From: Rhizopus arrhizus
Taxonomy: Eukaryota > Mucoromycota > Mucoromycetes > Mucorales > Rhizopodaceae
Reading direction: 5' to 3'
Assembly: GCA_024220505.1 (NCBI GenBank)
Contig: JAKZZE010000006.1
Location: 558,001 to 622,000 of the forward strand
DNA length: 64,000 nt
The position numbers and the translations under genes were made by a program. The notes below the pieces were generated by a model, which was not told the DNA's origin, did no database searches, and saw only the letters and a program-made list of their open reading frames with translations. Position 1 is the first letter of the stretch. Each line of letters begins with the position of its first letter. Of the stretch, positions 46,777 to 57,830 are shown piece by piece.

Positions 46777-48304
46777 TTAAACTTTTGCTTGATATATTCT
46801 CATCTTCTTTTCTTCACCACCACAAAGTATCTTGTCATTATCCCAAAAGACACTTAAAATCTTTTCCTTGTTTTCTGCTGCGTCTACAGTGTACAAAGGT
46901 TCTCTACTGCTACGGATATCCCAAACACGTACTGAAGAATCATAAGATCCTGAGCATAAAGTGTATTCAGATTTCTTTGACCAACTCACAGATGAAACCC
47001 AGGCTGAGTGTCCACGTAAGGTGAGCTTGACATTCGTACCATCCTCTGACTTAGGATCCCATAATCTCACTGTATTATCTGTATGACCTGTAGCCAGTAA
47101 TTTTGAGTGTGAAGAATAATCTACATCCAAAACAACTTTTTCACAATTCTATCATCGCAATATTAATAATTTTGCCAATTCCTAAAAGTTGCTATGATTA
47201 CCTTTGTAGACAAGTTGACTTGTTGTTCAATATCCCAAGCACGAATAGAATGATCCCAGCCACCAGTGTATACAATATTTGAATCAGTATTGTTAAAAGC
47301 AACTGTATTCACAGCACCCACATGGCCTTCCAATGCAACTGATCTTGCCTTAATTTTTCTACTCTCTCCTGCCTTCTTCTTCTTTTTCGATGGCTGTTCA
47401 TCCTCCAAGTGTTCATCCTCAGTAGGTTCTAATGTGGTCCATACTCGAACCAATCCATCTGCTGAAGCACTTGCCAACTGTTGTACGTATATGTGAGTAA
47501 TCGCATTTTTTTAATAATCAAATGACTTACATAGTTGTTATTTGCATCAACAGCAACAGATTCAACTGGACCTTTGTGCCCCTTGCATTCATACATTAAA
47601 CGGTAAGAACTATTTTCCAAAGAATATTCCCAGGCTAACACACTGTGATCCAATGATCCAGAAAAGACAATGGCTTTATCTCCTATAGTTAAAAGATGTT
47701 AGTTTATTGCTCTCAAATAATAAATATGTCCACAAATACCATCAACTTGTCCTAATGAAACACTTTTAACCGAGTCAGTGTGTCCAATGAAAGTAGAGAT
47801 ACATTCTCCTGAAGTATTCCATAAACGAACCATGTTATCATATGAACCTGTAGCAAACAATCCGCCCTTTCCAGTGACCGAACTGATCCAGTCATCGTGT
47901 TGATAAGCTGTGAGTGGAACAGGTGGAAGCATAGATTCAACATATTCAATCGTGACAAGATTTTCCTATTATAAGGTTGTCTATTAGAATAAAAATAAAA
48001 CACGCTTTTTTTTTTCTCTTCTCGTTACAGTAGAAAGGTTGGTAGCGTTTAAGTATTCAGAGATACTTGTTCGCAAGAGTTGTCCATCAATCAAAAAGTC
48101 AAACGTAATAGGTTTTTCTATATATTAACAGGATAAATGGATTTGTTGCATTGTAATTATTATCATTATTTTACCAATGTCAAGTAAACCATTGACAATT
48201 TCAGAAAGACCTTCTTTCTTTATACTTGAAGGAAGTAAAATAGTAGCATCGTTCACCTTATAAGGTGTTTGAGTGACAAAACGAACTTGAACTTGTTCTG
48301 ACAT
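46777..48304 (-). CDS. YTM1: YTM1/WDR12, 60S ribosome-biogenesis WD40 protein
   Basis: Nucleolar protein of the PeBoW complex needed for 60S pre-rRNA processing. The N-terminal NLE domain (MSEQVQVRFVTQTPYKVND, then KPITFDFLIDGQLLRTSISE) binds the Rea1 MIDAS domain in yeast. Seven WD40 repeats follow, for example LFATGSYDNMVRLWNTSGE, VFSGSLDHSVLAWEYSLE, LASASADGLVRVWTTLE, VYTGGWDHSIRAWDIEQQ, LLATGHTDNTVRLWDP and TLCSGSYDSSVRVWDIR. A Lys-rich loop (KKKKKAGESRKI) lies between repeats 3 and 4. The end is KMRIYQAKV. Five introns. The start at 48304 lies 127 bases from the divergent SPC24-like gene. Confidence 0.93.
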
Positions 48305-48430
48305 TTTATTTTGCGAAAAGGAAAAAAGAAAAAAAAAAAAAAACTATTTTTTAAGCTTGCTTGAATTTTTAATTTAAATGTGGCTTGTGTCCCTTTTTCT
48401 ATTCTACGTTTTACTTTAACGCATAAATAA

Positions 48431-49116
48431 ATGACGGAACAATATGAAAAATATCTTCAACAAACACAAGAGGTTGAAAAACTATTAGCTAGCATTAAAG
48501 CACTTGAATTGATAAAGCAAAATAAAAAGTTACAAGACACTGTAGAGCAAAGTTTTGATTTATACAAACACAATCATAATGAACGGCATGACTTACTTGA
48601 AAATGAACTTTATGAACTAAAAGTAAAAGAAGCAGAGATTATACAAGAGTATCATGAATTATGTCAAAGAAATGAAAAATTCAAAAAGGAACAAGAAAAA
48701 TTGGAGAAGAATACAAGAAGACAAGAGGTTGATATGGATGAAATAACAAGGGAAATTGAGTTGCTAGAGAAACAAATACAGGAAGTAGATAAATATCAGT
48801 TGTCTGCAACCACAGTACCTTACACAGAGTATATAAATCAGTTGTACAATACATAATTTTTTTCTCATTAGCTTTCAATATAGACTTATTATGGCTTTAT
48901 ATGAAGAATTAGGTGTAAAGGTGATTGTGGAAAATGGCCAAGAGACCTTGATTAAATTAGGTAAATAATTTATGAGATAATAAATTAAAAAAACTAATAA
49001 CTATGGGGGTAGATTCGTATGATAAAAAACACACGCGTGTTTATAATCTTCAAAAACAAAATCATTTAATTAATCCTAACGTCATTTGGAAACATATCTC
49101 AAAAGGACTTAAATAA
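48431..49116 (+). CDS. SPC24-like kinetochore protein of the NDC80 complex
   Basis: A coiled-coil N-terminus of about 120 residues (MTEQYEKYLQQTQEVEKLL to IELLEKQIQEVDKYQ) is followed by a small C-terminal globular part. That part appears only after splicing 48844-48883 (GTACAA donor, TATAG acceptor) and about 48962-49014: LIMALYEELGVKVIVENG, then DSYDKKHTRVYNLQKQN and WKHISKGLK. The LYxxLG-v opening of a short RWD-like domain after a coiled coil is the SPC24 pattern. Size (about 195 residues) fits. SPC24 sequences diverge fast, so the call rests on architecture plus this motif. Its 3' end is 28 bases from the convergent coiled-coil gene. Confidence 0.7.
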
Positions 49117-49144
49117 TACCCCTCTCTCTCTCTTATTAATTTAT

Positions 49145-50358
49145 TTATGTAAATGAACAAAATGTAATTATGCTTTGTATCCAACTTGGCTTTTCATACA
49201 AAATAATAGGCATTGATGGTAGTGAAGAGGAGGCCTTAATTCTTCTTACAAAATCAGCCTGTAAATCATTTAATGTTGTTTTCATTGTACACATTTCCTT
49301 TAGCATCTGACAGATCAACTGGACCAAGAAAAAGATTTCCGTATTATTGTTAAAAGGTTGATTAAAATGCTCCAGATCATCCAGTAGCCTTGATAGCATA
49401 GTATTACTCATTTCACTTAGGTCCGTCATGTCCAGTGTCCTTTTTAGTTTCTTATTCAACACGCGTACATCAGCTGCGTTCATTTTATCTAGTGTTTGCT
49501 GTGTGACTGTGTGTAATAGGTTGATTGAAGGTGATGGTTGCACAATTTTTAATTGTGGTAATTTCATGGCTGGTATCACCACCTCTTCACGCGATTCCTT
49601 GCTCCTTACTAATTTATGCTCGTGTTCTTTTAATAACACTTTATGTGTCAATTTCAGGGTCTCTATACAAATTAGGCCGTTTAAATCATTCGGCGATTGA
49701 ATTATAATCACTATTACCATGCTTTTCATGTAACCTCTTGTATCTAAGATTAAGTGTATTGTTTGCTTTGCCGAGTAATGTGAGTTCTTGCTTTAAGTCA
49801 TTAATCTAAAGCTAATATTAGTTCTTACTTCAGTATTCTGGGTTGTTGTGTGCACCTGAGTTGTCAATTCTTGTTCAACATTAGCCTTTGCACTAAGCAA
49901 TTTCTGAACTTTTTCATTTACTTCAAGCATATTTTTTAATTCATTGCAATATTTTCTCATTGATTTTAACTCATTTTGAAGTATTTCAATAACCTATTTG
50001 TGCTTATGAATAAATGCAATAGAATTAAATATACGTCAGTTTATTTACTCTATCAGATTCTTCCTTTTCCCATCTTAATCTATTTAATTCCTTCATGTTT
50101 TCTTTATAAGTATCGAATGCCTTTTATACGGATTAAAGCGTATGTTTACTACGAACAATTTACTTTTTACCTGATCTTTTAAAAGAATCTGTCCAATTTC
50201 TATTGTTATTTCAATTAATCCTTTTGCATTCAATTCCTATTATTTATTCATACCAGCAGCTAGTAATGCATCATCTTCCACTTCTTCAAATGATTCATTA
50301 AACTCTTTCAGTTGAGTACAGTCCAATTGGTTACAACAACAAGTGAATTCATGCATTT
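49145..50358 (-). CDS. Coiled-coil protein with CC1-box-like motif, function unknown
   Basis: The start at 50358 reads MHEFTCCCNQLDCTQLKEF. Several short exons join into a long coiled coil: GLIEITIEIGQILLKDQ, TYKENMKELNRLRWEKEESD, VIEILQNELKSMRKYCNELK, KVQKLLSAKANVEQELTTQ, INDLKQELTLLGKANNTLN and HETLKLTHKVLLKEHEHKL. A linker (IPAMKLPQLKIVQPSPSINL) and a second helical part (DVRVLNKKLKRTLDMTDLSE to LVQLICQMLKEMCTM) follow, ending ITFCSFT. The first intron (about 50239-50284) has a weak GTGGAA donor; the others are clear. The segment near the N-terminus resembles the CC1 box of dynein adaptors. Not identified at family level. Confidence 0.72.
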
Positions 50359-52557
50359 TTAATAGGAGAAAAAGAAGAAAAGGATTTACAATAGAGAAAG
50401 GAGAAACAAAAAAAAATCATTTTAAAAAATTAAAATATGAGTGACGTTTATTTCAGCCGAGCATGCAACCGCCCTTAATTCATGCTAATGTGTCAACTCT
50501 TTTTAATCAATATTTATTATTATTGTTATTGTTTTAATTATTATTTACACATTTAAAGCTCAAAACTATATTTATAGCCTTTGCTTATTCTTTCCATTAT
50601 TTTATGCTATCACCTCTATTTATTCTTACTGACAGACTATTCAGAGTAAAGAAAAGGAGACAAACCGAATTAAAATACCGCCACCCAAAACTAGGAACGG
50701 GGACAGAAGTCAGGGATGGGGTAACCAAGTTGATCAAGTCCTAAAACATGTGATCAAACTAATTTGTTCATTTACATTTGTAATAAAGACTTTTAGTTTC
50801 TTAAATGGATTTATGCATTAGCATATTGTTTTGCACTAGGTAGGATTATGTTCGTGAATAAAAACTCTTTAAGCTTTCTGATTTACATATTAAACTGCAT
50901 ATGTTGTGTATGTTGATTTTGATGTTTTGCACATAAGCAATGCGCAAGCCCAAAAAAAAAGGATGTGCAAACTATTCATTGGAAAATACATAATTGCATG
51001 AGGTATCAATCTGATGGTAGCATAGCTACATAACAACCAACTTTTAATGGTCCTATGTACTATGTTCTCAAAAATGGGATACATAAAATTTTGTGCCATT
51101 GAGAATAAGAAAGATATTATGGGCTAATTATGGAACGCAATAACAAACGGTGATAAACTGTGTTTAAGCTTGAAAACTTACAGGAACGTTGATTTATTGT
51201 GTTTCTACACTGATTCGGTTATTATAAATTATATTTTACGCTATTTGTATGATGGTTTTATTTTGATTATTTTAAAGACATGTTTATAACTTTTATTGGC
51301 ATTTTATTTCATACAGTGTTTTTAGCTAAATTTTGAAGGTACAGAAATCAATATAGCTCATTCCCACATAATAATTCTAAAAGAGGAAATAAACACAAAG
51401 AGTGACTCGATGCAAAGTATCGACAAAGAATCCGCCCCTTGCTTCTTGCAGATTGCCCTTTCGGGAAACACCTGCTTTATGTTGGAGAAATCCTAAACTC
51501 ACCCTACTCGACTAAGATGAGAACAGTTAAAATTGGTAAAGGGAGCAAATATTTTGGGTTTTAAGGGTTGGTGACACTTTTAACAAACATAAAAAAAGAT
51601 GATCGACAAAGATCATGCTCAGACATTCATCATGCATTAGTGCTTTTGTGAGAACAATTGGTGTGTCTAGTAGACTTGCATATATAATCAATCTCAATGC
51701 TAATTATTGATGAGGATTTAAAAGGAATAGTCCCCTTACTTTATTCATTAGGTTTAGTACTTGAACTGACAATGATAGCAAAAGAATATCATTTGGCTTA
51801 GAGGATATATAAATAATATCTCACCTTGAATGATTTATAGCATTCCTAGCTATTTTTTTATTTTTATTTTGAAGAGTGCTATTGAGTTTAGCAAACATAT
51901 TAACATGAGATCTTTTTCTGAAGTAGGTTATAACGAATGCTCTTAAAGGGAATTTCTTTTCTCCTCTTTTAAAAAAAATTCGGATTAATAAGGTATCCTC
52001 CATCGTCCAAGGATTGATTAATAATCGTCTTGGCTGTTCAAGTTTTATATTTTGTACCCCCAAATTTTTTAGTACCCTTGAACTCGATATTTTCTTCATC
52101 AGCATGGATGGCATTCAATACTCAGCAGAAAAAGTCACTTTATAGAGAATCGTTTATTGATCATCGTTTAACACACATTTTTCATTAAAACATATTCACT
52201 TATAAAGGACTCACGCGTATTTATAAATGAAATGAATCTATCTGCTTCAGTGAATAGAGTTATTATTATATCTGTTGCTAATAATTGGGCACAAATCAAC
52301 ATTTGCTATTATGCGTTGTGTAAGTGTTGACAAGGAGTTATTTACTAATTCTTCCTATCACAGAGACTTTTCCAACTGTATTATGCTTTGTATTGAATGC
52401 CAAAAAGCTCCAAATCAGGCTTAATGGTTATACTCTTGCTCACCGACAGCAAAATCACTGTTATCAAATGGACATGAATTATTCAACAATTTCCCAAGAA
52501 GAAAGCAGTATCAGACCATTCAACCCGTTTTATCTTTTTTTTTGTATTCGTATTCAG
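50359..52557. other. Gene-poor AT-rich region
   Basis: No supported gene. A 97-codon minus-strand frame at 51821-52114 (PSMLMKKISSSRVLKNLGVQ) is protein-like in parts but isolated and unrecognised. A plus-strand frame at 52324-52611 is similarly unsupported. Confidence 0.4.
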
Positions 52558-53770
52558 TTATCGTTCAGTACTTTCCATGGAGGCCAAATCCGCTTCGTCC
52601 CTGTCGAGTGATGATATCTTTTTTGATGCACGGTTACGCTCAAAAGAACTGATCATCTTTTCATTCTGCAAGAGAAAGTAATTGACCGACTGTTAAGTTA
52701 TGATTAAACTAATCTTTTCGAGTTCTTCGTGCATATCATAAAGATCCCGAGCGAAGGTCTCTAGATTGAAGCAGTTTTGCGCAATAAACTTGTCATTCTT
52801 CCGTATTTTCAAACATATACTTGAGAATTGCATATTTCATCTTTTTATATCCTCACTCTAATGAATATTCAAATTCTTTTATACTTTTTGTCATAGGTTA
52901 CATAGTGTTGTTATGCTCATCAAACATCAGGAAAGGTCATATGTCAGTAACTTTCTTGCGAATGCTACAGAAGGCTCTATTCGAACCATCGTATGTATAA
53001 GTACTGACGGTAAGGTTGCCTATTTAATAAAGGACCTTACTTTTATTGAATTTAAAAATAGTTTGCACTCTGTTTATTCATTTTTTATCGCATGTTTAGA
53101 GTCGATCTGTCCCACAAAATAAAATAACGAGTCAGGACAGAGTGAAAACAAAGATGTTGATCTTTATCTTGTAATAATCAAATACGACAATAGCTCCTTC
53201 AGATCTTTTCTACATGCGATGACAATGTTATTATCAACAAACGTAATTTTATAAGATGCTTGTGTATCTACCATTATGGCTGTCTTTTTTCTTGGGCTAT
53301 CTTATGCAAGGGACAACGGTCCATTGAAGACAACAGGTACATGTGCGATAACGATCTAACATAAGCTTTAGAGTTCAGGATAGCAATTTTAAGCTTTCAC
53401 TTATACGAGATTGCATTTTTTTTTCTTTTTGCCTGGGCAAGTTTTATGGATCGAGCCCTATAATTCTTAACAAGTGTGGTAACGTCCACATCAGTAATCA
53501 CTACTAAAAATTCGAATTGGTACCTCTAAAGGTCTTTATGGCTATTGTTTACCTTCGCTTCGCCAGTAAACTCTTCATTATTGAACTTATAATCATTAAG
53601 AAGTTAAATACAATCAATCTTTGACGACCTTCTGTCTTCATCACTACTGGCTGTCTCTTCGCTGTTACTGATTTGATTTTGCGCTTGAACTATTTTACCA
53701 TTCCGTTATTTATTTCATTTATCAACAACACTACCATACCTGAAGCTCCTGGGTTGGTTGGGTAGTTTAT
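52558..53770 (-). pseudogene. Decayed or highly split minus-strand gene, family unknown
   Basis: Several protein-like pieces lie in order on the minus strand. They are NQISNSEETASSDEDRRSSK (about 53630-53690), LLNDYKFNNEEFTGEAK (about 53555-53605), MVDTQASYKITFVDNNIVIA (about 53190-53275), KFIAQNCFNLETFARDLYDM (about 52735-52800), and NEKMISSFERNRASKKISSL ending MESTER before the stop at 52558-52560. The last two can be spliced with a weak GTTTAA donor and a good TTGCAG acceptor. The other junctions do not give a clean frame. Either a real gene with unusual splice sites or a relic. No domain recognised. Confidence 0.35.
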
Positions 53771-54147
53771 GGTATCACTAAGCAGGAACTCAACACATAG
53801 ATACCACAGAAAGTCTGCAAGTAAAGCAGATGCTTAATTGTGGTGATGATAGATGATATGCGCAAAAGGAAACAAAAAAAAAAAAAAAAATACGTAAAAA
53901 AAAGAAAAGTGGTTGGCAATTTTTTTTTGTTTGATTCTACAAAATGGAAAACCTCAGCTAGTCAATCATTTATTTCAGAATACTGTCTTTAATGAATACC
54001 GTATCCAATTAATTTCTGAATATATCACCACCAAACTTACTGATAAAAATTATGCGTAAACATCATATGAATGAACAAGATACTTCCTGTATTTTATGAA
54101 TAAAATAATACTTGTTAGTAAACCAATATAATTGTGTGCTGCTTGAC
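53771..54147. other. Intergenic, nothing recognised
   Basis: AT-rich with an A run at about 53874-53890. Confidence 0.45.
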
Positions 54148-54363
54148 ACGGTACTTAAAAAAGTAAAAAAAGTTGCGTCTACAGTAGATTTCTTGCAAAA
54201 GCTACTTTCCGACTGTAATCAAAACATGATGAAATCATTGTATAAGATGTACAAGTCATAGCATTGTTAAAACTTTGCTAGGTATTTGATCATTACTTAT
54301 ATAGTCGACTCAAAAGGCTTCAAGGTTTACTGACTGATTTTTTAAAAGAAAAGCCTTATAAGT
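54148..54363 (+). pseudogene. Short coding-like relic
   Basis: Two adjacent plus-strand frames read TVDFLQKLLSDCNQNMMKSL (about 54185-54245) and FDHYLYSRLKRLQGLLTDFL (about 54285-54345). A stop and a TTTGCTAG acceptor-like site lie between, and a TAAGTAAG donor-like end follows. Composition is protein-like but no family or complete frame can be assigned. Confidence 0.25.
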
Positions 54364-55060
54364 AAGTTTATGCCAATCTCATTCTGAATATGCCAACTGT
54401 GTTCCTATCTCTTTTTGGTATCGCAGTTACCTTTCTTTGCTTCATCTCAATATCATTAGTTCAGTTATAGAAAGTATTCTTAAATACAGATAAGGGAATT
54501 GCATGTGTAATTGGCTAAGTTGTATACCCTGTAACCAAGAAGTACTTCCTGTCCTTGGTCAATGGACTCGCTATGGCCTTAAAGTATTTCTCTGCTATAT
54601 CTAGTTTTCTTAAAATCAGCTTGCAGCAATTATTTTTACTAGTGGTAGGCTACTAAGTTAACGCGAATAAATTCACACTAAGTTTTACTAATAACTCTTC
54701 TTCCTTTGACGCCTGTCTGCCTTCAAATTAGCTTTTAACATCAATGTATCCAATACACATACAATATTACAAACCTATTCTGCAGACCAGCACTGTTCAA
54801 GTGCATGTAATTAACTTTCCATCTGTCTCAGAATATTAATGACATTGAGCTTAAAGTTAATCCAATTAGAATATTATCTTTAACCTCTAAAAGATTTCTA
54901 ATAAGACAAGTGCTCGAGAAGTTTTATCTAAAAGCAGAAACAATGACCTCGATATTTATATCGCAGCTTAAATATTCTGGTATTTAATTGGTTGGATTGT
55001 AAAAATAAGCTTACTAATATTTCATCCTATAATGGCCCTTTGTGAGATTTAATATGAGAA
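54364..55060. other. Intergenic, nothing recognised
   Basis: No coding-like segment with support. Confidence 0.45.
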
Positions 55061-55067
55061 TATAAAA
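55061..55067 (+). promoter_or_regulatory. TATA-like box
   Basis: TATAAAA directly abuts an upstream ATG (55068). A transcript starting about 30 bases downstream would exclude that ATG and make 55122 the first usable start codon. Confidence 0.4.
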
Positions 55068-55121
55068 ATGGAAATTTCGTTTCCTTACGCATTAAGTTTC
55101 TTTTTTACAAGTTTATTCAAT

Positions 55122-57059
55122 ATGAGCGAAAATCAACAAATATTTGAGACTTTTAACTGCTATTCTTGGGATTCCGATAAACAATTTCAAGAAGGCTACC
55201 AAACTATTGTGAACACTATGCCTGAAGAAAAGGAAAGCTTAAGGTTATTAAAAGCAAAGCATTTTTATTATTCAAAGTTTAAACAGCCGTTCGACTTGAA
55301 GGCTTATTTAGACTATGAGAAAAAGAAGGCTTTGGATGAAGAAGTATTATTTAATTCTATAGAAGGTTATCACTATGAAAATGATGAAGCTTTTATCAAA
55401 GGACTACCGCATATCATTTATGATTGGGTTGAGCAACAGAAAGAAGGATTATGGGATAAAGAAAAGTTGGAATTTGAGTTGGCAAAAACACAGGCATTTT
55501 ATTATTACTCGTAAGATATAATCCAATAAGCAATACAAAAAAAAATCAAACTAACAATTTCAATTAGAAAAGTACAATCATTCGATTTAATGGCTTACTT
55601 CAAATGGAAAGCAAAGAAGGAAGATGCCAAGAAGCCTGCCTGTCCATTTGCTAACCTCTGGCAAAACAAAGGAACAGGTAAACGTACATATTCTTTCAAG
55701 ATCTATGGTATCTTATGTTTTATTGTAGTACAAAATATAGATCAAGTCAATGACGCATCATTTATAGTCACCGAAAAGCCAAGACACAACGGTCCAATAA
55801 AGATCACGCTCTCTTCACCTACAACTAAGAACATATTTACAATTGACCGAATTCGTGAGCTTGAGGACTCATTTCTAGAAGGACATACGGACAATGTCAC
55901 TTCTATATTTATAACGGCGACCGCATACAACGATGAACTTTTTCAAACAACCGACACAATTCAAACAAAAGACACAAAAATATTGACTTGCGGATTAGCC
56001 TACCAAGAGACTTCTACCAAAGTCTCTGGTGCTGACTTACGCGAGATATCCCTCAACAAACTTGCCAATGCATATTATAGCTTTGTTGAGAGATGTCTCT
56101 TGAATGAGAACAAGCTCATCGTTAGTTTTGTGAACGGCTACATTCCTCTCAACGCTGTATATTTAATTTTACCGCCTAGGTCTTTACGACTCATCACCGA
56201 GCATGCTCTGTTAGACATCAAACTAGAGCTTTCGCATGCACCAATTCCCCCTCTGGGTTTAATCAAGACTTGTAAGATGACGAAGGAGTTATATTCCGGC
56301 CTCGATCTTTATCTTGCACTGGCCGCACCAACCTATTCTAGACTGAGAGGTCCGGAATTACTATATCTTGGCTTGGCTGATGTATTTGTATCCGAAGCTA
56401 AATTGAGTGATGCGTTCGATATTGCCAGGCTAATGGCAGTTTGTCCTGAACCATATAATTCTGTTCAATTAGCATTGGGTACTCGGCATACATATGCTGG
56501 TCCTAATCGATTGTCTGTGTGGAAAGATCAAATAGAAAATGTCTTTGGCGTAAGAAAAAGAAGAAAAAAAAAAAAAAAAAAAAAAAAAAGGAAAGCAATA
56601 CTTAAATCATAATAGAAAGCAAAATCATTTGAGGATCTGAAAAATAAATTGACATTTATCAATAATACCTGGAGCAAGACTATCCTTGATCACTGGAACA
56701 CAATTCCGCCTGTTCTTTTGAGGGTTATATTTAGAGCTGTGAAGCAAATGGATAACTTGACATTTAAAGATTTATTGGCTCTGGAACAAAAGTTAAATGC
56801 AAAGTGGCGACAAACAGAGAATTACAAGGAATGGCTAAGATCCAAAAATAACTGGATAGAAGAAGATGAAGGATTTTACTTTCAAGACTTGGAATTGTCG
56901 TCCTTGTCCGAAGATGAGGCAGTAGTTTATCAAGTCTCTGCTGAGTCGCAGCAACAAGAAAACCATCCATTAATATGCCCAGTAACAGGTCAAGTTGCTT
57001 TATCTTGTCCAGTTTCTTCTAGTCAAAATGTAGATTCGATGACGGCATGTCTAACTTAG
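55122..57059 (+). CDS. Fusion of two ACBP-like modules with a degenerate crotonase-fold (HIBCH/ECH-like) domain
   Basis: Residues about 1-65 and 80-160 form two similar helical modules: FQEGYQTIVNTMPEEKESLR, LKAKHFYYSKFKQPFDLKAY, and the second with AKTQAFYYYSKVQSFDLMAY. These resemble acyl-CoA-binding protein (the FDL-x-Y/W-K segment) but lack its usual YKQA core. After an intron (55677-55730) a crotonase-like domain follows: GPIKITLSSPTTKNIF, TKVSGADLREIS, KLIVSFVNGYIPLNAVYLIL, LRGPELLYLGLADVFVSEAK. The HIBCH-type tail comes after a second, A-rich intron (56550-56612): FEDLKNKLTFINNTW, PPVLLRVIFRAVKQM. The glycine-rich oxyanion loop and catalytic acidic residues are not visible. The C-terminus has CPVTG and CPVSS motifs. 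A start at 55068 would add a hydrophobic leader. No PTS1. Enzymatic activity doubtful. Confidence 0.75.
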
Positions 57060-57408
57060 GAGAATTAACTATTAGCGTATTGGAGTGAGTTTTGTGTTGA
57101 AAATATGTTTAACAAGTGATTTACTTTATAAAATAATAAAAAATACCTTATACTTTACAGCAGAAAAATTTATCTTTGATCGAGCTTCCTATTCAAACAG
57201 ACGATGAACCTACAGCAAATAGGTCCTTGTTCTTGTCTTTGTTTTTTATTTATTTTCTGTAAAGGATTAATAAAATGACCTGATATAATATACTATGCTT
57301 ATTTCTTTGTTCATGTCAATAATGGGGCAGTTTAGGCCACTATTATCTTTGAATGATTCACAAAGTTCCCTGAAAAAAATCCTTTTAATCAAAAGCTGAT
57401 TATTCTAT
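57060..57408. other. 3' flank, nothing recognised
   Basis: AT-rich, with AATAAA-like stretches downstream of the stop at 57059. A plus-strand scrap LSLIELPIQTDDEPTANR near 57170-57220 is not linked to a gene. Confidence 0.4.
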
Positions 57409-57830
57409 CTAGAAGTACTCTAAAAACAATATAAAAGATTTAAAAAAGAGTAATCGGAGTACCTTGCTATTATTGATTGTCATGTAGTTTACTTTTGGCT
57501 TGAACATATTCTTAATTGGATAGAGCTCATTTTGCACTAAGGGATGACCTAGTTTTTTACATGAAAATCTTGTAGGAATGTCAGTGGATTGCTTCAATAA
57601 CTCTAAATAGTCATGCACAACTGCTGTATATTGATAGAACATAGAATTAATATGTTCATACCATTGAATTATAACAGAAGATACTTAACTATTTGTGCGT
57701 TCATTTAGTTTGACGATTTGTAAATAAGCCATCATCCATTCTTACCCAAGAAGAATAGCTTGGATCACGTAACCACTATGTCCATAATAGGAGCTTCCGG
57801 AAGACACGGTGATAATAAAAATTAGTGTCA
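57409..57830 (-). pseudogene. Coding-like minus-strand relic, family unknown
   Basis: A frame from about 57665 to 57409 reads WYEHINSMFYQYTAVVHDYL, then TRFSCKKLGHPLVQNELYPI and KVNYMTINNSKVLRLLF. Upstream (about 57750-57815) SSYYGHSGYVIQAILLG abuts a GTAAGAAT donor-like site, with an AAATAG acceptor-like site at about 57685. The two pieces may be exons of one gene, but there is no start and the junction frame is unclear. Not recognised. Confidence 0.3.
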
